Shown: positions 49,194 through 62,205 of the stretch, piece by piece
Layout: the number at the start of each line of letters is the position of its first letter
Position numbering within the stretch: the stretch's first letter is position 1
Assembly (NCBI GenBank): GCA_028554755.1
Contig: JAPTOF010000017.1
Coordinates: 13,043,501 to 13,107,500, forward strand
Length of the DNA: 64,000 nucleotides
Source: Cordia subcordata
Lineage: Eukaryota > Streptophyta > Magnoliopsida > Boraginales > Cordiaceae
Reading direction: 5' to 3'
The notes under the pieces: model-generated
The model's input: the letters and a program-made list of their open reading frames with translations, nothing else
Database searches by the model: none
What the model was told of the DNA's origin: nothing
Program-made: the position numbers and the translations under genes

Positions 49194-51167
49194 GTATGTA
49201 TGTATATATTACATAACGTTAATTTTATCTTAGAACATGAATTTATTTATACGATTTGGGGTTCAAAAATATATAAATATATATATCATTCTCTTTTGTA
49301 AATTTGAGCTACAAAATTATCCTAGAATTAATTACTGCAACTATATACACCCAAATATTAAAGAGAAATTAATTAAGAGATGCAAATTCAGAAGGCCGCG
49401 ACCAGACAATAAAGTAGCAAAAACGTTTGACGACTCAGAAAGACATGATCACAAGTAACAACGACAACCAGGTAGCTGAAAAGGCTGGAATATTAATAGC
49501 ATCCAGAAATCTGCACCAATTATTTAACAGCAACATCACCAGCTGCATGCAGCTGCTGTTTGAGATTTTATTCCCGGAATAACATATATATATATATATA
49601 TATATATCATGAAATAGTCAACAATTTATTAATCCAACCAAGCGTACATTTAATTTAATTTGCTTTCAATTCTCCACAGAAATAGTGACCTACTTGTCTC
49701 TTTTTTCTTTTCATATAATATAATTAATTATAAGTATATAGTATGCTTTTAATATTTAATCTCTTCTTCACATTTTATATTTGGCCTCGTGGACTTTAGT
49801 TTGCCATAGTAAATTATAATGGATGCTTTATATCAATGTTTCACTTCAGTCTTCTCTCTCTTTCTTTTTTTTTTTTCATTAAGATATATTTGTTACTAGG
49901 GTTTTATATATTGGCTGTGTGATGATACAAATAAGATCAAAAGAATGCACTTTAATCACCGTCTTGCTTTATATCCAATGTGTATGACTACAACAAGATC
50001 AAGAGGAACTTTTATATGTTAAAAATATTTTCTGAATTTAAGTATAGGAAAAATGCCAAATCAGCATATATATCAAGTTACATTATGAGTTTAAGTATTT
50101 AATCAATTAGCTAGTTTACAAGATATATGTCTAACTATATAACCTGTAAATACAAAATTGGATGCAAAATTTTAGGTGTCAATTTTTGGGCAGCTGATAG
50201 TGATCTACTTGTTTAATGAAGAGCTGCATTCAATTCTGGAAAATCTGAAAAAGGAGACCGAAAAGTTATTATGTACTTGAAAGTGGAAATTATAACACTG
50301 ATGAAGTTATTCCTCTGTCCACATGGGTTCTAATATAGCTTTCCTTTTTTTCTTTTTTATTTTTTTTCAAAATTGGAATTTTACTTCTATAATGTCCTAT
50401 TGGTTTATTCAATTTCAATTTGCAATTCTGTAGCTGGATTTTTTCACAACCATAATAACCTGTCAAAGTGCTAATGTGTTATTACACTGGGGCTTTAATT
50501 TCCTCTTCAAGTGGTCATAGACACCAACCTTTTTGTAGCATTTGGCTTGTTCTTGTTTGGTCTAAACGCATTCAGTAGTTTTCAATTTTCTCATCAAATT
50601 ATGGGTATCGGACTAAAGATGTTAAATTTTAGAATCTTGGTCATGTTGATATAAGAGAAAACACACTTGTACCTTTGAACGGAAAAAATTTTGGCACTAT
50701 ATCGCATTTCGGATAAGATTGATTACAAGATGTGAAATTTCTGTATCGGACCGAAATTTCATAGTAAATTGTTGTGTATTAAAAAATCCTAAATGTTTTT
50801 TCATGGATGATCGTGGATGGTTTTACATAGAGATCAAGTGACCTCATTCGATGTGAGCCCCACATTTCCACGTATATGAGCTTTGATTGTTTCAAAATGC
50901 AATCATTTTTTTTTTTTTTGGGGGCGTGGGGGTGGGGGGAAGAAAATTCCCAATCTAGAATTTGAAAGTTGTCTCATGTTTCTTTGTGTTTTGATATCTA
51001 TCATGCATGCTATTCATCCATTATAATAGATATGTTAGAAAGAATAAGTGAAAATTTATTCTAAAATAAATTACACATACATTCATAAAGCAAAATGCGT
51101 ATGTTAGAAATCTTGAAGGAAAAAGAGACTAGATATAAAAACACAAGAAACTGATAATAAGAACGAA

Positions 51168-51209
<42 letters not shown>

Positions 51210-51999
51210 GCAATAGAAACCAAACCAACAAGATTGAGGCCTAAATTTGAATGCACAACCTTTGAGCTACAACCGTATAGAGCATGACCTTTAAGCTTAA
51301 ATGTTTTCTTGAGTAATAACGCCAATAAATTTCATTAAATCAAGATTTATATAATATTATTTTTTGACATGGGACAAACCCATTTTTCCAAAGTTGACTT
51401 TTCAATTTTCTCACAAATTTTCACTCATTACTCAAAAAATACATTAACATAATTTTTTTTTAACAATGTGATTGCCCAATGCAATACACGGGATGGAATA
51501 TAAACTTTAATATACCAAAGTGCATAATTAAAAATATTTTGATAATTAAAATTAAAAAAAATAACTGAGCATAATTAACTTGTTCTTAATTATTATAGTG
51601 TTAATTTGCCATATTTTGGGAAAAAGTGTTGTTATTTGTAATCCTTTCAGAGAGTTTCAAAATGTTCGTTTATTATTTCACCAGAATAGAGATACTTAAA
51701 TTATTCTACTGTCAACCTACAATTTTCAATAATTTTGACAAAGCAAAATTAGAATCTTGCGAATATATGTAGTAGTGGGTATTTTAGATAGGACTATCAG
51801 TTACATGTCTGTTTTGATGAAACATATATAACAACAACAAAAAATAATTTATTCTATGTATGTGTGTGTTTCCACTATGAGAAACGAATATATCTAATTA
51901 AGTAAACCATGATATACAAAACGCCAGCCGATAACATACGTATAAGATCTCTAGATATCGGCGATGTCTAGCCATTGCAATGAGGCCTGTCTACCAATA

Positions 52000-52990
52000 G
52001 AACCCTCTTTTCTTTAGAATATATATAGGACAGATGTTTTTAATTGATCTCATTAGATATTTTTGTTTAACCCTCTTAATTAAAAAAATAAAGAATGTTA
52101 AAGAAAACCCACTTATATTTAGTAATAGTCCCACTTCTAAAAATAAACTCGAGTCATTATCAATAATAGCAATTAATTAATGTTCGAAAAGTTAAATTAC
52201 TATTTGTTTTTAAAAAAGAAAAAATGAATTTCTATTGTTAATTAATTAATGTTTAAAAAATAAAAAATAAACTGCATTTAATTAACAAGCTTGATTGTCA
52301 ATATGGAAGTGTTTTTCGCAGTGAGATTCCCCGCAATACTGTCAGCTAGTGGGTTAGAGTTGATCGATTATGAATTATTTTATTCTAATTATATTAATAT
52401 TAATAAGTTTTGAAACCTTAAGGAGCTATTTGGATTGAGGGGAATTGGGGGGGGGGGGGGGGAAGGAAAGGGAAGGGAAGGATTTTGGTATCCCATCCCT
52501 TGTTTGTTTTGAAGGTATTGGAAGAGGGAGAGTTTTGGAAGGAAAAGCAAAATCCCCTCAAATCTTTTATTTTCAATCCTTCCAAATTGAGGTAAAATGG
52601 AAGGAAATGATTCTTGAAATTCTTTACTCTCAATCTTTTATATATAAAATTTATCCCTTTTTTCTATTTCCTTCCTAACCAAACACAAGATACCCATAAT
52701 CCTTTATGTTCCTTTTTTCTGTAAAAAAAATTCTAATCCAAACATAAATTACCCATTTCCTCTCCTTTCCTTTATAATCCTTTCCTTTCCTTTTCTTTAT
52801 TAAATTTTCTCCCTCCAATCCAAACACACCCTAAATTAAGAGTGTCTACACGTTTGTACGTGGTAGTATGAAAAACGATTCTATGGAAGTTTCTCTCTGA
52901 TTCTTCCAAGTACATCTCATTCTCATGAGTAATAATTGGACAAAGTACTTCTTTCCTTTTCTTCTTTAGGCATTTCATTTTCACCCTGAT
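52000..52990. repeat. Segmental duplication, member B (interrupted by a MITE)
   Basis: Same order of landmarks as 47690-48470. Continuity is broken only by the 410-bp element at 52422-52831, after which the similarity resumes (attaagagtgt...gattctt). The two members are direct repeats about 4.3 kb apart. Confidence 0.6.
52422..52831. mobile_element. Tourist-like (PIF/Harbinger) MITE with TAA duplication
   Basis: The left end ggagctatttggattgaggg mirrors the reverse complement of the right end (gggtgtgtttggattggagg). TAA is at 52419-52421 and 52832-52834. The paralogous site in member A (about 48325) reads ccttaaattaag, which equals the two flanks with a single TAA. Inside are a G run (about 52448-52462) and CCTTTCC/GGAAAGG-rich arms. 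Length 410 bp. Confidence 0.8.
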
Positions 52991-55260
52991 ATTATAGTTT
53001 CGGAACAAATTTGCTTATAAGGTTATAATATTACGAGTCAAGTTCAATGACTATTACTAGTTTTAATAAAAGTTAACAGTGAATCCCACACTAACCCAAT
53101 CAATTTTAGGTTTTGTCACTTCTAACATATATAATTAAAATGTGTATATCTTTTATCTTGCTTTCACCAAAAATGATATAAAATCAAGGTTAGAAAGACA
53201 TGTCAGACCTTAACTAAATTGAATTTAAGTTAATAAACGAGAATAGTGTGCACACGTATGTACAAGTATGATTATTATTTTATTATTTAACTTAACATCT
53301 AGACTGATTTGTGTTCTAAATTATTGTTGAAGTACGAAGAAACTGTGTTTGTGCGTTAGGAATTATGTGGTGCTTCTTATTTGGTTATACCTGGAAACTT
53401 GCTAGTGTGTTAGAGTCTATCGATTTTGAATTATTTATATTATTTTATTGTAATTATATTAATATTAATTTAATTATTGGATTTTATTTATAATATTTTT
53501 GGCACGTACTAGTACATATCGAAAATGAATAAAACGTTATATTAGGCATGTTTTCTCAGTTATGGAAATAAACTAGTTATCATACTTGTTTTTAGGAGTG
53601 GCAAAATGGGTTGGGACCTGGGCTGAGCATTCAGTTGTAACCGAACGGAATTAATTGATAACCAAAAACTGATTTTTAAATATTTTAGGAATCAAAACCG
53701 AACCAAATTATAGAAAAAAACTGAATTGTGGGAACCGAATTTTTTTACTTCAGTTCCGGTTATTAACCAAATTGTCCGTATTTTTTTCAGCACGTTTGCA
53801 GAAAAAAAAACTAGCAAAATCAAATTAGTTTAATTTTCCATACTTCGCAACAAGTGGTTATAAATCATTCTCCCAGCTTTGTAGATCATGGAAACAACAC
53901 ACGCGCGCGCGCGCACACACACACACACATATATATATATATAAGCTAAATATAAAAGAGCTCAAAGAAAAGTGTCACATTAGTACCCATCTATTTGCTA
54001 AGTCATCATAAATTTTATTTTTAATATTATTATATTATTATAAATCTATATATTATAGTGTTTAATTATATTTATGCACCACTTCCTAACCTCATAATTG
54101 CAATGGAGTTACAATATATTTAATTATATTTATGCACTACCTATATATTTCTTTTTAATGAGTTTAAAGTAATAAAGTCCAAAAAAATTCATTAATTTAT
54201 GCATCATATCCTAATTAAAAAAATAAAAATAAGAATAAAAAAAGAACTAGAATTAATTTTTATAAATATTTAAAAATAATGCAAAAATATACGAAAACCT
54301 AAAAATTATAAAAAAAATCATTTCTATATATATTTAAAAAATTAAAAAAACACGCGAAATCTAAATAAGTTCGTAATTTATTAAGATTTTAGTAATACTA
54401 CATCGTGAGAGGAGGTAGAGTGCTGCTTGGGTGGTGATATTGGCATTCTCCTTATTTCAACAGCTGGCAGTTTCTAATTTGGACTTGGGCTTCAAACTTA
54501 GTCCATGGGCCTTTTTCAATAAAATTGTTGTGGGCTTTGCCCATAAGTCGTATTTTAATTTTGTTTTCATAATTGGTCAACCCCTCTACATAATTCTTTT
54601 TTGTTTAGTAAAAGAAGATGTCATCCAATATGTACCATTACTTATATTTCATCCTTTCTTATGCAAGCATCACGTTATTTATTTTTTTAATTAAATGAAC
54701 TTAATGTGGGGTAAACTTTTAATTAATAAAACATCTCAGAAAATTTAATTTTATAAACGATACCTCATCCAGTATTATTGTTAAAGGTAAACATGGTTCA
54801 GTTTTGAACTTATTTTAAACCAAACTGAATCAAATTAATTGATTTTCAATTAAAAACTAATTTATTGGTTTCTCATCATATAAAATAACTACACCAAACT
54901 AATATATTTAGAGCTATTTTTATAGAAAAATTTTAAAGTTCATCAAAAGATTTCAAAAAAACAAAAAATAATTTACACAATAATTTCAAGGAAAAAAACA
55001 TTAACAAGTAGATAGACTCTGTTTTTATCATGCATAAGATAGTTAATATACACATAAAATAGAGGTGAATATAATTTGTACAAGTTTTTTTTACCATAAT
55101 TCATACTAATTTAACTAATATACACATAAAATTAGTAGTTAATAATCAATTTTTTTTACTATAAAATAACCCAACTAGTCTAATTTTTTAAATTAATTCC
55201 GCAAATTTAACAAAACCATGGTTACTCCTAATTATTCCTATACAATCTGAGTCGACGAAG

Positions 55261-55320
55261 CCAATCACAATTTGCCACGTCATTAGTACAACTCCGTATG
55301 TTCCACGTAATATAAAAACG
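55261..55320 (+). promoter_or_regulatory. p24 promoter: ER stress element (ERSE-I) and TATA-like box
   Basis: CCAAT (55261-55265), exactly ten bases, then CACG (55276-55279) matches the plant ERSE-I consensus CCAAT-N10-CACG bound by NF-Y and bZIP17/28-type factors. The overlapping CCACGTCAT is nearly the 3' half of the plant UPR element. A TATA-like taatataaaa follows at about 55308. It lies about 250 bases upstream of the p24 start codon. The match is seen; the regulation is inferred. Confidence 0.6.
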
Positions 55321-55516
55321 AAAGTACAAAACCAAGCCCACCTTAGACCGTGTCTCGAATCAAAAAGATATCTAAGTTTTAGACCGGTTTGTCCCTTTAC
55401 TGTCCAAAGGTAAATAAATTTTGGTTTCAGTCCAAAAAAAAAAAAAAAAAGTAATAAATCTTTATATTTACTTATATTGAAAATCTTGTATTTTTTGTTT
55501 TTTTTTTTTAATGCAG

Positions 55517-57810
55517 ATGATCAGAAATTGTTTGTTGTTATTGGTGGTGGTATTATTGGGATGTGTAACAAGAGGAGGTTTTGGGATCAGATTTGTGATA
55601 GACAGAGAAGAATGCTTTTCACATAAGGTTGAATATGGTGAGACTGTTCATTATTCCTTTGTTGTCATCAAGGCTGAAGGGGCTTGGCATTACAGTGAGG
55701 AGGGTGTTGATCTTGTGGTAAGCTTCTGATTTTTATTTTTTTTTATATCAGTTTTTTTGGGGTCAATTTTGTCAATTAAATTTATGGTTTCTTCTATATT
55801 TGTTGCAAAGTTATGATTTTTACCACTCTTTTTGCTCAATTTTGTTAATTCTTATTTGTTTTCTTACTTTTGTGGTAACATCACTGTTTTTGTCAGTTTT
55901 GTTATTTCTCTATTATGGGTTGTTTTTTCCTGGTAAATTCGCACCTTTGTTTTTTTTACCATTGTTTATTAGGTAAAGTTCTGATTTTTACTATAGGTGT
56001 TGTCAATTTTTCAATTTTTTGCTGTACTTGTAGGTAGTTTATTCTTTTAGTGAAGTTCTTGTTTTCAAACCCTTTTTTGGTCAAATTTTTGTTAGTTATT
56101 TTTGTGGGTTCTCTTATTCTTGTGGTAAAATTCTTATTTTTGCTCCATTGTTGGTCTTTTTTTTGAATGATTTTGGTGGGTATTGTTGCTTTTGTGGTAA
56201 AGTTCTGATGTTGACCCTTTTGTGGTCAATTTTATCTATTGTTCTTATGGGATCTTTGTTTATGCGGTAAAGTTTGTTGAATCGGTATTCTTGCATTCAC
56301 TTAGTTCATGCATATCTGGATTGTAATTGAAGTTAATAGATCCTCAGATCATGGACCAGAGTAAAAGTTTGCTTCCTGAATAGTTACTTTACTGATTAAC
56401 AGTTGTTAGTTCCACTAGATGATGCAGAAGAAGCTTTAGAGATAATGGTAGCTGAATAGCTAATATATAAGTCTTAGTAACATCTAGAGGAAAAATTGAA
56501 GTCTAAGCCCCTGCATTAGATTTTCTCTGGGTGGCTTAGGTCTGCAATGACCTTGGTTGTCTTTGTAGCAAGCAAATATCTTTTTATCAATGATGATTGA
56601 GCTGAAGACTTTCTTTGAAAATCTAAGCTTTATATCGTTTGTTTTCCCTAGGGGTGATCATTAAGGATTCCTGTCAGTTTGCTTTATGAGGTAAGATTGA
56701 TGTTATAATCTGTTGGAATCATCAGGTGAAGGGACCTTCAGGTGAACAGATCCATGATTTTCGTGACAAGACAAGTGAGAAGTCTGAGTTTGTGGTTCAT
56801 CACGAGGGAATTTACCGCTTCTGTTTCACTAACAAGTCCCCTTATCATGAAACAATAGACTTTGATGTTCATTCTGCCCACTTTACATACCATGAGGAGC
56901 ATGCAAAAGATGGTGAGGTCATCTTGCGATTTATGTCTTCTATTTTTGAGTTCTACTTTTGAGTCCTTTTAGAGAGAACCTTTAAGTGATTGGTATGATG
57001 TTTGCAGAGCATTTTAAACCTTTGTATGAGCATATTGGGAAGCTAGAGGAAGCTTTATACAACATTCAATTTGAGCAGCACTGGCTGGAGGCACAAACAG
57101 AACGCCAGGCCATAGGTACGTGCAACACTAGCAAAACATGTGCTTTATGTATTCTGCTCTTTTAGCTATTGCATGTACATTTGCACATTTTATCACTCAT
57201 GTCTCTGTGCTGCTTAGCTTCAGTTGTCCTTGTCAGGTAAGCTACTTTCCCCCAGCTTGTTTGTTGCTTAGATCCATCTTCCACATGTAAAGTTTCTTAA
57301 TTTTACTGTGTTATTTGAAAATGTAGTACTAGTGGTATGAACTTCTTTATAAGTTCAGAATATGCTCGCTGTACTTTCTGGGCGTGATTTGTGAGGCAGT
57401 CAGCTGAAGCCTGGGGAACTCATGCCATTGGTTTTAGAAATTACTATGGAATTCGGTGATTCTATTACTTTCTTTATAGGGGAAGCTGTATGTTAGTCTG
57501 ATAGACCACATCTCATATTATATTCTACGTCATATTATATTCTACGTGTCAAATGAAGATTCGAATATACTTGCCTAGGAATGTTAAGAAGTCTTTTATG
57601 CATCTATGGCATGGACATATGTGTTGGCACCCAACAGCATCTCCTTTTTAATGAAATTATGCGTTTCAAAATGCAGTCAATGAAGGAATGAGCAGAAGAG
57701 CAATCCACAAAGCTTTATACGAGTCTGCTGCGCTCATTGGTGCTAGTGTTTTGCAAGTTTACCTTCTTCGTCGTTTGTTCGAAAGGAAGCTTGGGATGTC
57801 CAGAGTTTAG
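55517..57810 (+). CDS. p24 beta-subfamily transmembrane emp24 (GOLD) cargo receptor
   Basis: Type I membrane protein of COPI/COPII vesicles that helps select and recycle cargo between ER and Golgi. Coding exons: 55517-55717, 56726-56912, 57008-57115, 57677-57810; phases join to 209 residues. Order: hydrophobic signal peptide (CLLLLVVVLLGCV); GOLD domain starting IRFVIDREECFSHKVEYGE, with the cysteine pair in EEC and YRFCFTNK; coiled coil KLEEALYNIQFEQHWLEAQ; one membrane helix (AALIGASVLQVYLL); short tail RRLFERKLGMSRV. The sequence matches plant p24 beta2/beta3. The ATG at 55517 is preferred because it follows a strong T-rich acceptor (taatgcag) of a likely leader intron from 55410 (aaag|gtaaat); the ATG at 55511 would lie inside that intron. 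It is convergent with the NOI gene. Confidence 0.93.
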
Positions 57811-58105
57811 TTTGTTGGCACTGCGTAGTACTTGCAGCTGCAGAATCCTGGATTTGTAATTGGCTTTTTATACTGTATTCTCAACAGAGAGATGTAGCTG
57901 CTGTTAATTTTCGGCATACTATTTACATCACAAGAAACTCTGCTTTTTTATTTGCTTTTGTAGTTGCTTGATTAGTTACGTTAGCGAACAATAAAATTTT
58001 AAATCTTTGTGGACCATGTACTTTTACATTTGATATATTCTTCTAATCCGTGTAGTATCTGCACGAGTGATAATGATCTTTTGCATTTCAGGGACTGCCT
58101 TAACA
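57811..58105 (+). other. p24 3'UTR
   Basis: T-rich sequence after the p24 stop with an aataaaa-like signal near 57990. No coding signal. The transcript end is inferred to lie between about 57990 and 58060. Confidence 0.4.
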
Positions 58106-58222
58106 TAAAGGGTGTTTGGCCATGCTTATTTGAGGATTATAAGTATTAAATAATAAAAAATATGTAAAAAAATACTTAAATACTTATAAGCACCCAAATA
58201 AGCAAAGTTGAACACCCTTTTA
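58106..58222. mobile_element. 117-bp foldback MITE
   Basis: The left arm aaagggtgtttggccatgct and the right arm, whose reverse complement is aaaagggtgttcaactttgc, continue to pair through gcttatttg and ttataag. The whole element is one hairpin. It resembles family I ends but is a much shorter derivative. It sits in the space between the convergent p24 and NOI genes. Confidence 0.6.
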
Positions 58223-58312
58223 TGCTGTTTCGTTGGTCTCGGCCATGGCTGCCTACCCTCCCGTTGGTCCCCCAATTCCATTTTGCTCCGTCTTTGTGCC
58301 TAGCAATGCATA

Positions 58313-58498
58313 CTTGGCCTTCTCGCTGGTGCAATCTGTAGACCATTTCCAAGCTACCATCATCGAATAGAGATCTTGGCCTTCTCGCTGGTGCCATCTG
58401 TAGACCATTTCCAAGCTACCGTCGTCGAATAGAGAACTTGGCCTTCTCGCTGGTGCCAACTGTAGACCATCTCCAAGCTACCATCTTCGAATAGGAAA
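58313..58498. repeat. 62-bp tandem repeat, three copies
   Basis: Units start at 58313, 58375 and 58437 with cttggccttctcgctggtgc, exactly 62 bases apart, and differ at only a few positions. The sequence is GC-richer than its surroundings. The minus strand can be read through two units because 62 is not a multiple of three and frames alternate; I do not take that as a gene. Confidence 0.8.
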
Positions 58499-59093
58499 TC
58501 TTTGTACCATTTGGTCCAATATCGTCGAGTCTGGGGAACAAGATTCTTGGATGCAACTTCTCATATAAAATTATCAATTAGAGATATGCGGGGCTATTTT
58601 GTCGAGTTCGTCAGTGAGATCAAGAGGGCTATTTTGTTGAGTTTCCATAAATCATTGGGTTGCTATGTTTATCCATGGATACTCTACTCATACATTCACC
58701 GGCTACAAATGCTTTCGCAAGCTAGGTGGTTTCCCTAGTTGAAGGAAAATTCAGAACAAGTGAACCACCCCAATCACAACCAATCTTGAAACTTTTGACA
58801 GTAAAAAGAATGATGGTAGACGAATTCTCTACAGAAACAGAAGCAGAAAAAGAATAGACAAATAGAGATCTTGTCTAGAATCATTAAACCAACACAGAAG
58901 ATATACATTAAAAAGTACTTGACGTCTTTCTTTTTTTTTTTTTTTCATCCCAAGATAACACGATTTACATAACACAAAATGGACAATAGGAGCGGCTGGA
59001 GACAGCTCTGCATCTCCGGTTAAAAGGAATACAGTGTTGAGCCGTTCAAAGAGAATGAAATTTCCTTTTTAGCTTTTACATGAAGAAAGCCTC
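58499..59093 (-). other. Spacer and NOI 3'UTR region
   Basis: No gene recognised at 58499-58760. The stretch from about 58900 to 59093 is probably the 3'UTR of the minus-strand NOI gene. It includes a poly-T (plus strand) run near 58930-58945. Confidence 0.35.
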
Positions 59094-62024
59094 TCAAGAT
59101 TCTGCATGAGGACTTTGCATGCAGCAGCACCATTTTTTCTGCAAAACAAGGCATTGATATCAGAAGGCGAAAAATTAGAGTCCTCATATGCGAGATAGTG
59201 CACATCAATTAATTTCTGTTTGGCAATATGTATTGCTAACTTCTTAGGCATAAAATACAAATCTACGTATCATAAGCACATGTAAAGGGACCAGCCCAGG
59301 ACATGTAACTGCAAAGGGCAGGCAATCTTTGGCTGATAGATCGTGTAAAACACCATTTGGATTGATCCATCGAGAAATGCAGGTAATACTAGACACTCTA
59401 ACTCTCGAGCAAACTGCATTTAGTCACCTCTTCATATGACCAAAGCAGTGGATTCATCTTTCCATACAAAGACATACAACATTCATCATCTGATGCGAAT
59501 TGTATCTATACCCAAGGATCAAGAGATTGCTAGAATGATCTCCTAGAAGAGTGGGTTCAGTTTTCATGATATGCCAGGGCAAACAGGATCAGAAAATAAC
59601 TCTCAGGAAAGTGCCGCTTAGAATACTAAATGATTAATTCAACCAACGAGTGCAATATAGGCTAACTGTTGACCAAGACAATAACTTCACAACTATATCT
59701 GGGACGAAACCTGTGGTTATTAAATAACTTACAGTCTGTTGTTTTACAGGTGCAGCTCCAGGTGTAATGCTAGCATCTGCCTTTGTTGGTGACTCAGGCT
59801 TGCCACCTGTTTTTTTCTCATCCCTGGCCTTGTTAAAAATTACAGTAAATCCTTCTGCTGACGCTGGGTCATTCACATCCCATTCACCAAACTTTGGCAA
59901 TGGTCGACCTTTTTCCTGTAAAAGGTGCATAATCAGTGTATATATATAGAAAGAAGTATGCATAAGCATGAATTTTGACAAGATATTTATAGATAAGTGT
60001 CTGACTACACTCGGCTTTTAGGCTCTAACAAACTAAAATTCAGTAATTGATGATATATATAAGAATTAGAAGTATCCTTCGCCAAATTTTGATCACATGC
60101 AAAGGCAGTTCTCAAGCCAGATAATCAATAAACATATATGAAAGGGGGCCCAATATCCTTCAAGAACAAGCCATCAACATTAGGGGACTTTGTCAAGGTT
60201 AATAGTTGCGCTTCTCCTCGACCAGATCTAATTTATGTGCATTAAAAAATATATTCAGACACAAGAGTACCCATGTCTCAGTCCTTTTTGGCTTGCATAA
60301 GAAATTTGGCCAGATCTCTGGACTTTTAAAATATTAGATAAGCTCTCCAAGAAACAGAGCAATTATTATCAAAAACTACCAGACCTAGCCTGCTAGATAC
60401 CATCTAATCCTATAGGAAAGGAGGATAGAATACTTGCTTAAAGTACTATTAGAATAAAAAGAAACGCTGGTCAACATAACAGTGACGTTATCCAGGACAT
60501 TCATGCACACGAACACCGAACATAGTAGCACATGAATCCAGAAGATAGTGGCTTCATAATACATATGTATAATTGTCTAAATTAAGACTATCAAATGCAA
60601 AACTACGTTCTCAGTATAAACTGCTCACACTTTCAGTCACATGAATATGAAAAAGAGACACTATCAAACAGGAAAGTTATATCAATAGCCAATGGCAAAA
60701 GCTCAAAGCAGAGCAAAGAGATCCTAGATAAACAAAGTAGCTACAAAACTTATGCACAACATACCAACAAAAAAAGATTTTAGGGAACCATAGATTCAAA
60801 TTTCAGATGCAAGAGATCAAGAAAAATCTATCAATAAACCAACTTCAAAATTCTACACATTTTTCCACACGAATCAAAACATCGTCTTCACAGTTAAACA
60901 ATCATATATGCATAGTTCTTTGTCAGGCTCTGCCACTCCTATCGAATTAGCAATCACACCTATCTATGTGATGTAAACTACAGATTTATGTTCCTATGTG
61001 TTTTTCTTTCTTCTTGAAGAAGTGCCATTCTTATGTAGTTGGCAAGCATAAACAGCAAAACTCAATTCATCAAACTTAATGCATCTCTAGACTTACAAAG
61101 TCATTTTAATTTGAAAGCATATAACATTTCTATTTAGTTGGCAAATATAGACTGATCAACTGGGGGGGACACACAATCATGCAGCAGTGTTCACTCCGCT
61201 CTCAGAAAATGTAAAGTTAAGTGATCTAAGGCTGGATAAGTAACTGAATAAGTGGCCAAAACATTATCTGTATCCATATCATTTCATACAGGAGTATGAT
61301 GTAGTTGCATGATCCCCACCAACAGCAGAAATTTTTAGTTGAATAATCACACATACGAGGAAAACACGATCCCTATAGCCAATCTATAGTACTAGGCATC
61401 AATAACTGCACACCAGCTCCCATTTTCAACACTAATAATGAACAATATCTGAATTAGAATCCAAAAATTTGAGCTGAAATAGAGCTAATATAGACAGATA
61501 TTTTTCAAATTCACTGAGTAAGAATAGATAAAATACACCTTTTCGAAATCATGTTATTCTATTTCCCTTTTTTTCCTTTTTCCCCCTTATCTGAAAACAA
61601 TAAAAATTATATTTTTACAACATAAAGTAGCATACAAAATATAAAATGAAAAGTAAAGTCAAAGTAAATCAGCAAAAATCATTTGATCATCTTAAAAGTT
61701 AATCACAAAGATATAATACAAAGAAAATCTCAAAAATTACTAAACCCCAAAAATTAATTTTAAAAAAAAAGTAAAATCTACAAATCAAAATAAAATATCA
61801 AATACCCCAAAAAAAAAAAATCAACACATATTACATCAATATTAAAGCGCTCAGCTCAACCCACATATTGTTTATCCAAGAACACATAATAGAACAATAA
61901 TTTAGATCAAATCAAATCAAATCAAATCAACCCACAAAAATAAATAATAAAGATTGAATCTTTATATATTTTCAATGAATTTATTAAGAGAAGAAAGAGA
62001 AAAAAACTGAATACATACCGACAT
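59094..62024 (-). CDS. NOI-domain (RIN4-like) small membrane-anchored protein
   Basis: Three coding exons on the minus strand: 62024-62019 (ATG TCG only), 59915-59733, and 59138-59094 ending in TGA; total 77 residues. The N-terminus MSEKGRPLPKFGEWDVNDPA continuing to GFTVIFNKARDEKK is the NOI (nitrate-induced) domain, as in RIN4, which is guarded by resistance proteins and cleaved by bacterial proteases at PxFGxW sites. PKFGEW is present. The middle is low-complexity (TGGKPESPTKADA). The C-terminus KKWCCCMQSPHAES has a cysteine triplet, in this family a palmitoylation site for plasma membrane attachment. The length is normal for single-NOI proteins, so it is not a truncated RIN4. Intron 1 is 2.1 kb (62018-59916), intron 2 is 594 bases; both have standard borders. 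Confidence 0.92.
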
Positions 62025-62170
62025 GAATAACAAAAAGAGAGATATTTGTGTGCAGAAAATAACTCTTGGAAGTAGTAGAGATAGGAAGTTGAAAAAGGGT
62101 TTGAGAGAGAAATTTCAATTATCAAAGTCGTCTAAAATGTGCGCGTGTTTGTAATATGTTTGTGTGTGGG

Positions 62171-62205
<35 letters not shown>

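Larger units (their letters stand above)
46896..55230. other. 8-kb gene-free interval
   Basis: No supported gene on either strand. Contents recognised: (AT)n at about 47345-47377, 49583-49607, 51172-51203 and 53930-53943; a composite (CA)n(TA)n(TG)n palindrome at about 48794-48887; a (GC)n(CA)n(TA)n run at about 53896-53943; the duplicated segment 47690-48470 / 52000-52990; and a Tourist-like MITE at 52422-52831. Short open frames here are low-complexity. Confidence 0.45.

Noticed and set aside
54431..54694. Hydrophobic 87-residue protein
   Set aside because: A/T-rich composition makes Phe/Ile/Leu runs; no start context, partner exon or family match is visible.
58176..58459. Repetitive small protein on the minus strand (GSLEMVYR repeats)
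   Set aside because: The 62-bp period shifts frame between units, so no single frame codes the repeat; it is a minisatellite.
59916..59981. Longer N-terminus of the NOI protein read through from intron 1
   Set aside because: The family start is MSxKGRP. A standard acceptor lies just before GAAAAAGGT, and an ATG TCG exon is present at 62024.
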